Shown: in pieces, positions 58,601-64,000 of the stretch
Layout of the letters: each line of letters begins with the position of its first letter
Position numbering within the stretch: position 1 is the first letter of the stretch
Assembly: GCA_948567375.1 (NCBI GenBank)
Contig: OX419756.1
Span: 72,022,552 to 72,086,551 of the forward strand
Reading direction: 5' to 3'
Source of the DNA: Lunularia cruciata
Taxonomy: Eukaryota; Streptophyta; Marchantiopsida; Lunulariales; Lunulariaceae
DNA: 64,000 nt
The notes under the pieces: generated by a model
What the model saw: the letters and a program-made list of their open reading frames with translations, nothing else
What the model was told of the DNA's origin: nothing
The model's database searches: none
Translations under genes and position numbers: made by a program

Positions 58601-60438
58601 GAATGTGAAGTGTTGGTGGTGTTAGTCACAGGAACAGTGACTCTATGGTTTGATGGCCCAATCCTTAAGTACCCTTTGTGCCATCGATCAGTTGTGCGTG
58701 CTGCTCTCAACCATGGCCTCCCAAGAAGTAAGTCATAGCTTGAATCCTTCAAGACTTGGAAAGTCATGAGATTTTGAACTCCCATAACTGAAACTACCAC
58801 CTTATCCATCACTCCTACTGGTCGAACTTGTTGCTTGTTTGCCATGCTCACCACAAATGTTGAAGCTCTTGAGGGTATCATACCCAACTTCTTCATCAAC
58901 CTTTCTGACATGGCATTCACTGCTGATCCTCCATCAACCAATGCATCCTTGATGTTGTGACCATTCACTCTCACATCAATCTTGGAGGCATATTCACAAG
59001 CTTCCCATGGTGCTGGCTTGGCATCCACCACCCCCATTGATATTGGAACTTTTGCCTTCTTCTTCTTCTTGCTCCTTGTAGAACTCAAACCACCTCTAAG
59101 CTCCTTTCTCAAGGTAGGGTTCAAAGCAATTAATTGGCCCACTGTGATGTTAGCCTTGTGACTACCAACATCCTCCAACACATTGTAGTTCCATTGTTGC
59201 TTGGAGATCAAGAAGTCCTCCATCCCCAACTTCTTCCTTGGAGTCTTTGTTGTTGATGGTGTTGAGGTGCGAGTGCTCCTAGTAGACATAGGAGTATCCT
59301 TGCTTGAAGTAAATCCTTGAGAAGAGTGAACATCCTCTGCAAAACGAGCTCTCTTCTTCTCTTGTGCCAAAAGCTCCAAATTAGGACCCTTGGAGTTTGA
59401 GCACTCTCCCTTCTCATACTTGCTCTCAACCACATCTATGGATGCTATCCCCTTACCTTTGTTGGGATTAGGAGCCACTTGGGTTTCACTACCTCCCTCT
59501 TTCCCTCTATTGGCTCCCTCATAACCCCTTCCTCCATGGTAAGTGGAATTTGGGCAATTCCTTTGGATATGGCCTCTTCCCCCACAACCAAAACAATTTC
59601 TATCATTGAAATTGTTGGCTGGTTGGCCTCCTCTATATGGATGGTTTCCATAACTCCTAGGCCCTCTCCCTACATTCTGATCCACCTCTCTCTTCTCCCA
59701 TAATTGCACCACATTGATCTTGAGATCCGCAAGTTGTTCTGTGATGGTTTGGAGTGGATCTTTTGGTGGAGGTGCAAGAACTGGAGCAACTACTACTTGT
59801 GGTGCAACCCTTGTCACCAAAGTATCAGAAGTTCCACCATACTTGTAGCCTTGAGGAGGATGCACAACCTCCTTCACCACCAAATCACTCTCATCCCCTT
59901 CCAAACTCTCCTCCATACGAATTGCGATCTTGATAGCTTCAACCTTGGAAGAAGGTTTCTCATATCTCACCTTGCTTCTAATTTGTGGTCTCAATCCTCC
60001 CACAAAATTCTTGGTGAGCATGGCCCCTATGCCAATCATTGTAGTCTCCATATCATCCCCACCCTTCCTCAACACTATGCGAAATCTGGACTCCAATTTT
60101 TCCACTCTTTCCACATAGACTCTCACTTTCTCTCCATCTCCTTGCTTGAGAAATGTAACCTCACTCATCAATCTCTCATAACTCTCATCAGGAAGAAAGT
60201 TCTCAATGAGTGCTGAAGTCAAAGTCTCCCAAGACTCCTCTTCCCCCTCTCTCCTCTCTCTCTTTTGGTATTCTGACTCATACCATGTAAGTGTTGCATC
60301 CTCAAAGAAATCTGGTAATAATGAGGCCCACTCATTCTTCCTCCTCTCATTGTTTCCTATGCAAGCTCTCTTGAAGTCTCTCACAAAGGCCTCCACATCT
60401 TCTCCATCCTTGCCAAAGAAAACCGGAAGTTTCCCCAT
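55612..60438 (-). CDS. C2 Gag-Pol polyprotein, intact 1608 aa
   Basis: Single frame from ATG 60438. Gag: residues 1-470, with core LTWYESEYQ (49-57) and zinc knuckle C282-x2-C285-x4-H290-x4-C295. Protease: catalytic D502 in VDGGS, 501-505. RT: about 730-950 with VDYKKLN (793-799), MPFGLCNAPATFQ (861-873) and active site FIDDF (891-895). RNase H: about 1035-1160, TDAS 1041-1044 and TDH with D1109. Integrase: H1252 and H1260, cysteines at 1288, 1291 and 1294, catalytic D1322, D1382 and E1418 with exactly 35 residues between the last two. The C-terminus shows no chromodomain. Gag and Pol share one frame, so protease processing must set their ratio or another control exists. It ends 49 nt before the LTR. 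Confidence 0.97.
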   Translation of the reverse strand: MGKLPVFFGKDGEDVEAFVRDFKRACIGNNERRKNEWASLLPDFFEDATLTWYESEYQKRERREGEEESWETLTSALIENFLPDESYERLMSEVTFLKQGDGEKVRVYVERVEKLESRFRIVLRKGGDDMETTMIGIGAMLTKNFVGGLRPQIRSKVRYEKPSSKVEAIKIAIRMEESLEGDESDLVVKEVVHPPQGYKYGGTSDTLVTRVAPQVVVAPVLAPPPKDPLQTITEQLADLKINVVQLWEKREVDQNVGRGPRSYGNHPYRGGQPANNFNDRNCFGCGGRGHIQRNCPNSTYHGGRGYEGANRGKEGGSETQVAPNPNKGKGIASIDVVESKYEKGECSNSKGPNLELLAQEKKRARFAEDVHSSQGFTSSKDTPMSTRSTRTSTPSTTKTPRKKLGMEDFLISKQQWNYNVLEDVGSHKANITVGQLIALNPTLRKELRGGLSSTRSKKKKKAKVPISMGVVDAKPAPWEACEYASKIDVRVNGHNIKDALVDGGSAVNAMSERLMKKLGMIPSRASTFVVSMANKQQVRPVGVMDKVVVSVMGVQNLMTFQVLKDSSYDLLLGRPWLRAARTTDRWHKGYLRIGPSNHRVTVPVTNTTNTSHSDTPSSDYWESDSEEGASGVDTSMEEETSTEEDESESDSDVYPLCAMDFAPKPEVLKDPDKSPLTLEEVERRLSTLKYGPNVTKEEKVRFEEIFRKFIHVFAFSYKDLKEVTLEEHKIEVESHARPIRQKQRRISPPISLVVKEEIDKLKEAGFIFEVENSEWVSPIVIVKKKNGKLRVCVDYKKLNAVTKKDYYPLPFIDEILEEVAGHERYSFGDGYSGYNQIKIAPEHQQLTTFTTPWGTYAFKVMPFGLCNAPATFQRFMNKVFEPFIGKFVRDFIDDFCVYGSKEEHFEHLIKVLQRLDEANASLNPEKCIFGCEEGLLLGHIISKDGIAVDPEKVRKISDLPFPSSLTKLRQFLGMVGYYRRFIFSFSNKAYALTIYMKKGVDYMVILEDKEALKAFEELKQSLVVAPILAKPDWSKPFILYTDASNVAIGCTLSQLDQDGHDHPIAYASRQMVSAEKNYSVTEREGLAVIFGLKKFRHYLIGGKATIVTDHKALKYIFNKPNVEGRLARWMILLSEYDYTIEDRPGKKHANADLLSRAYDHDGDEPVDDSFPDEELMTISVTQEIPMEYKEIVDFVTRGNYPEGMHARERKALAARSRPYTMVEDILFHQGADGLLRRAVGKEESILLIKEFHEGLVCGGHFAGKVTAFKILDAGYHWRGIFKDCLDYCKTCHVCQAFARKSTSTPPLRSIPLLGPFEKWGIDFVGPLNRTPRNNRYIVVVTDYLTKWVEARPLRDKNEDEVGRFLYERIITRFGCPLELVSDRGGEFTGSITTAMLRHFSITHRVTTSYKPNSNGLAERTNQTLCMMLAKDAEMEGAKHHWDKRIHAVLWEYRTTMKTSTGYSPFQLVYGIESTLPIHFDLPTFQSIHRRLKKAQGSDAGKSRKDQLMELEEARAVAMVRVEQAQRKQKESYDKRQGKKKVEPFKEGDWVMLFDSIRFKRVQKKFLPKYFGPFIVEKVWGNYTYDLKELGGRHFDRINHDKLKMYHRR

Positions 60439-60677
60439 CTTAACCCCTCACTATCTTTCTTTTCTCTCAATTTTTTTTTTTTTTCTCTTTTCTTTTCTCT
60501 CACTCTATTACTAATAGAGTATATACATGACTAACACCATCTGAGAATAATCCACTCTAGGGAACACAAAAGGTTCAGGTTGCTCCAAGATTTCTATAGC
60601 AACATCAAATCCTAGAGTGCATATTAATCTAACTCTCATGGATAGTTTATCCATAAGTTGAAAGATTATCTCCATCA
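60439..60677 (-). other. C2 spacer between leader ORF and gag
   Basis: About 240 bp with an A-rich (reverse strand) purine stretch next to the gag ATG and no long frame. The leader ORF is in a different frame from gag, so gag would need reinitiation, internal entry or splicing. Confidence 0.6.
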
Positions 60678-61151
60678 CTAATCTTGAGAACTAGCTGATG
60701 AAGGTGGTAGTATTTCTGTAGCTGTACTAAGACTCTCTCCAAGATCCTTCACCAAAGTTTCCAAAAGTGCTTTTACTCCACTACACTCATGTCCTTTTGG
60801 AAGTCCTTCAACTCCACAAACCTCACACAACTCTTTGGTCTTAGATCTTCTCCTTCCCAATCTTGGTGAAGAAGGTCCAACATGCAAACCCAAGTCAAGT
60901 AAGCCTCTCCTTTCCCTCAATCTCTTGCTCTCAAAGGTCAATGGACATGAACTTGCCTTATGTCCCTTCTCTCCACATAGAAAGCACTTAGACTCACTCT
61001 TTCCTCCAAGTGGTGTAGGTTTTTGGATCCTCTCAACACTCTCTTCAAATTCTATTGTAAACTCTCTTTTCCTCAAATCCACCCCTACAATCACCTCAAA
61101 CCCTTGGGGAACCTTGCATAATCTCAATTTCCACTCTTGATGACTCTCCAT
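60678..61151 (-). CDS. C2 leader ORF: 157-aa zinc-knuckle protein of unknown role
   Basis: Starts at ATG 61151 (MESHQEWKLRL) and ends 239 nt before gag. It has a canonical CCHC knuckle C56-x2-C59-x4-H64-x4-C69, a second cysteine/histidine cluster C109-x2-C112-x8-H121-x-C123, a basic middle (KRLRERR, RRRSK) and a Ser/Pro-rich end. It is distinct from the gag knuckle, which gag already has. Homologous frames, decayed, occur at the same place in C1 (16930-17404), C3 (46999-47477) and both truncated arms. An RNA-binding role is plausible from the knuckle. Extra frames upstream of gag are known in some Tat-group elements (Ogre), but I see no evidence that this one is homologous. Confidence 0.75.
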   Translation of the reverse strand: MESHQEWKLRLCKVPQGFEVIVGVDLRKREFTIEFEESVERIQKPTPLGGKSESKCFLCGEKGHKASSCPLTFESKRLRERRGLLDLGLHVGPSSPRLGRRRSKTKELCEVCGVEGLPKGHECSGVKALLETLVKDLGESLSTATEILPPSSASSQD

Positions 61152-61533
61152 GTTCCCCAAGATGAATCTAAACACTCAAACATGCTTTTTGTTGATCTCA
61201 AGCTTCTCATGCATGAGATCTCCACTCTGCAGAATTGACCCTTCCTCACAATGTCATTCAAATCTCCCAACCAATACGTCACAGTCCTCTGAAATTTTGC
61301 ACACTTGATCACAACTCCAGGGCGTCCCTCCCTGCAAAATTTCAGATCTTTTCATTGAGCCATTTGGCCTAGACACCTTTCTATTCAGCACCCATATTTC
61401 AGATTTGGTCTGAAAACCACCCCCCTCACTTCAAAAACTCATCACGCCCTGCGCAAAAACGATCTCTCTCTAATTTTTGTAGCAGCAGGTAGGATACAAT
61501 GCACTGAATTTTCTTGGAAATTTTCAGGACAAT

Positions 61534-61770
61534 TCACTGAAAATTGAAGAAATGGCAGACTCTGTACAATTTTCCAGAGAGCATGCAGTTGCGGGAGCAC
61601 TTTACCCTATCAACTTTCAAAAATTCTAGCCCAGTGCGCATAGAAGCTCTCTCAATAATTTCAAGTGTGCTAACTGAAAGATAACCCAAGCTATCATGTG
61701 TAGAAATCTCAAGTCCAGATCTCAAACTTGAGATTTTGCCCAAAATCACCTTAATCCCCAAAATCTGCAA
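61534..61770 (-). other. Weak leader reading frame 2 of C2
   Basis: A 78-codon frame, also open in C1 (17786-18022) and partly at 10625-10837. Composition is not clearly protein-like and the shared sequence could equally reflect RNA or simple descent. Confidence 0.3.
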
Positions 61771-61799
61771 TCCACCTCACACAATCTCTCCAATTCCTC

Positions 61800-61970
61800 T
61801 CATGTGTACAAGATGTACAAAATCACCTCAAAGACATCATAATGAACTACAGGGTATACAAATGGATCTTGGTTCTCTAACATAAGTTCAGCCCTCTCCT
61901 CTCCTAATGTTCTCTCCAAGTGAGCTCTCATAGCCTCCTTCTGCCTAATGTAGAATTGGACGCGGAACAT
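61800..61970 (-). other. Possible 56-aa leader ORF just after the C2 primer site
   Basis: From ATG 61970 (MFRVQFYIRQ) to a stop at 61800. The diverged left-arm copy at 10461-10628 keeps the same frame with mainly conservative changes (RAHLERT, ENQDPF, HYDVFEVILYILYT). C1 has a stop in it. It is the first ATG-started frame of notable length in the leader. Confidence 0.4.
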
Positions 61971-61989
61971 TATCTTGCCTTCTAGAGAG

Positions 61990-62007
61990 GTCCCGGCAAC
62001 GGAACCA
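61990..62007 (-). other. Primer binding site of C2 (tRNA-Glu)
   Basis: In element orientation TGGTTCCGTTGCCGGGAC, 18 of 18 bases complementary to the 3' end of plant tRNA-Glu as I know it. It lies 4 nt inside the 5' LTR. Confidence 0.88.
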
Positions 62008-62011
62008 AAAA

Positions 62012-62690
62012 TGTGAGCCGGCCTGTCTCTCACTCAGGATGAACCTCTGATGGCTATTATGGTAGCGCACCATGGACTAAGAAGGCAAGGAACCCCAACT
62101 CCATCATACTCCTCCAAGGCTAACACTCCAAGACTCAAGACATTGCTCACTAGAGAACTCAATGAAAGAGAGATAGTTGCAAATGAAAGGATGATGAGTA
62201 CCTCCTCACTCCTTGTTTATATACTTGTGAAATAGTTACGTACCAAAGTTACTAATTACCGTAGTAACTCAAGTTACTAGACTAAAAGTCAAGTAAAGTC
62301 AAAAAGTAGAAAGGAATATCCATTCACATGGGCATATTCCCCTTATCTTGACCCAACCACTAAAGCAAAGATTCCTTCACATGGGCTATCCTTGGACTAA
62401 AGAAGAATCCAAAACAAAAAGGCTTGCGGGCCCAAGAGTTCTCAACTCTTTCCCCAAAGCCAAACACCTAGGAATAATACCAAGTCAACACACTAAAATC
62501 CAAAATAGTGGTGCTCATCTTTTCTACTTCCTCTAAAGTAAGGTCCCATCTATCTTAGCTATGACTAACTTTAGCTAACCATGACTAATATAGAACCATC
62601 CTTTATCTCTATATAAATAATATCTCTTAAGTACTTGTAATACCAAGCTAAATATCACAATAACACACACATGCACAAATGGGTGTTACA
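62012..62690 (-). repeat. 5' LTR of C2
   Basis: 679 bp. The reverse strand carries TATATAAA at 62223-62216, the expected promoter TATA box, placing the RNA start about 30 bp further along, near 62185. Confidence 0.97.
62216..62223 (-). promoter_or_regulatory. TATA box in C2 5' LTR
   Basis: TATATAAA on the reverse strand, conserved in position in most C LTRs. It would start the genomic RNA of C2. Confidence 0.65.
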
Positions 62691-63490
62691 GGCCAAGCTC
62701 CAACATGAGCCAAAATTTGAGATAAACCTTCCACCAAATCTGACATAAATTCCTAGAGTTTGCTAACCATCAAATCCTCCACTAAATCTTTACTTGAGCC
62801 AAATTGGAAGAATAGGGTTCTCCAAATCATAAATTTGAGGAAATGGGTTCCCAAATCCACCTTCAATTTTGCACTTCAAGCTCAATTTACACCAAATTAG
62901 TCATGCCTTCACCTCCTAAGCTCAAAAAAATACCACTGCTTGAAATTGACTCTCTTCTTAGGGAAATTTGGCCAGTGCTTTTGCACACTATCTACCTCAT
63001 TGCCAAATCTGCATCAATTTGAAAGAGCTTCTACATACAATCACTCTCAAGGAAGATTTGGACAATGATCAACCTACCAATGATCAACAAGGCTTGGAAA
63101 TACAACCAACACCCTCAATTTGTAAACCTAATTTCCCCTTGACTTCACTTCTTTGATGTAATCAATTTGTCCACAACTCAAATCACACTCAATCAGATCA
63201 ATACTTGATCTGTCAATCAACAATCTACCAATAATTGGGCATTGATTACAATCAAGCCACACCTACTCTAGCTAAGGCACTCTAGGTGACACTCGTCGAC
63301 CTCTATCCATCATAGCCAAGAACTCAAAGGCTCAACATCAAAGAAGTGAGCTCTTTGGAGCTATACTTTGAAATTATACCTCCTAGTCTTGACCTAGGTC
63401 TCCCACCCTAATGATCCTACTAACAACACATTTGACGGTGCAAACGATGCAAGTGGCAATGGGTCCCCACCATGTAATCATTACCCAAAC
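62691..63490 (-). repeat. Family A LTR/leader region, right of C2
   Basis: Reverse-strand homologue of about 5890-6440 of the forward copy; the outer part 63157-63490 also matches 30694-31020. C2 split this region; joining 54884 to 62695 restores continuity with the forward family-A copy. Confidence 0.6.
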
Positions 63491-64000
63491 ATGAAATCTG
63501 ACCATCAATAAGTAGTCTATGAGTTACTAGCAAAATACCTCTAACTACCAACACTTCTACTCTAGAGTCCAAGCACTCTAGGTGCAATGCTACAAATGGC
63601 ATGACAAAGAATTCTTGTCCCAAGAACTCACAAAATTTGTACATGCAAGTACTTGCAAAATCACCAACCAAAAAGGTGTAAGACTCCTTACTTATATAGG
63701 AAGACATTGGACATTGCCCAACGGCACTCTTGGACAATAGAAAACTTAAGGGATGCCACTCATGTCCATGCAAGGACAAGGAATTATTGTAAGGTTTACT
63801 TGTGGCGATGCTTGCTAGTGCTACCAAAAACGTGTTGTGGTGTTGGTGTAGGATAGGGCAAACTCCAAGAGGACGATGGATAACACTTGTTGATGCAGCT
63901 GGACTTAACATTTTCAATAGAAGTTAAGTGCAAGTGATGCACGGAGATGCCTAGTGACACAAGGAGATGCCTATCGGAGATGCCATGCACATGCAACAAT
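63491..64000. other. Unclassified sequence beyond family A
   Basis: Similarity with 31021 onward fades here. Short repeated words (GATGCC, CAAGTGATG) occur near 63900-63985, similar in style to 27550-27800. The reverse frames at 63420-63917 and 63796-63999 show no recognised domain. Confidence 0.4.

Larger units (their letters stand above)
54885..62690 (-). mobile_element. Intact, very young family C retrotransposon (C2)
   Basis: A 7806-bp reverse-strand Ty3/gypsy element. The two 679-bp LTRs differ at one position by eye (CAATACCACA versus CAATAACACA). It has a perfect tRNA-Glu primer site, a leader with a complete zinc-knuckle ORF, and an uninterrupted 1608-codon gag-pol frame. No chromodomain is present. 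RT and integrase most resemble the non-chromovirus plant Ty3/gypsy group (Athila/Tat side), judged from FIDDF and DGGS motifs. It has a 4-bp GGCC duplication and sits in the family-A leader/LTR. All visible parts needed for autonomous movement are present. Confidence 0.96.

Noticed and set aside
59704-60216. A 170-codon forward frame opposite C2 gag
   Set aside because: Shadow of the reverse-strand gag; the same shadow appears opposite gag in C1 and the truncated arm.

Overview
The window is repeat-filled nuclear DNA, almost certainly from a land plant with a large genome. I see no host gene. Nearly all of it is layered LTR retrotransposons of the Ty3/gypsy type. Primer sites complementary to tRNA-Glu and initiator tRNA-Met, a chromodomain integrase and 4-5 bp target duplications all fit. 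I could not narrow the host further from sequence alone. Family letters below are mine.

Family A is the old substrate, present as decayed gag, protease, RT, RNase H and integrase. One copy runs forward (about 125-10046). A second runs in reverse and is split over about 63490 down to 30694. Family C is a Ty3/gypsy family without a recognised chromodomain, with LTRs of about 680-690 bp starting TGTAACACCC and ending GGCTCACA. It contributes twelve LTR copies: one intact element (54885-62690), one nearly intact element (11130-18955), one old element (45459-53100), a head-out inverted pair of truncated elements (10047-23483, interrupted by the 11130-18955 element) and four solo LTRs (656, 7347, 32622, 36867). 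Families B and D are two copies of one chromovirus: B (1769-4704) is heavily deleted, D (38524-44162) is full length with an exact 5-bp duplication AACAT. G (23886-25786) is a probable 1.9-kb solo LTR with duplication GTTGC. F (33797-36464) is a pyrimidine-rich insertion carrying (CT)55. The stretch 25792-30693 is unclassified.

The order of events is readable from nesting. A is oldest. B, F, D and the C copies landed in A, and the C element at 11130 landed in the leader of an older C element. The C element at 54885 is youngest (one difference seen between its 679-bp LTRs) and has one uninterrupted 1608-codon gag-pol frame with all catalytic residues visible. It also has a separate leader reading frame encoding a zinc-knuckle protein.

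The most interesting signals are in the chromovirus. At the gag/pol border of D lies an in-frame GGGAAAC heptamer, a 7-nt spacer and a perfect 9-bp stem-loop, with pol open in the -1 frame: a textbook -1 ribosomal frameshift signal. Its U3 holds about four 60-bp repeats packed with GAAnnTTC palindromes, which match heat-shock elements, just upstream of a TATA box. Counts of differences were made by eye.
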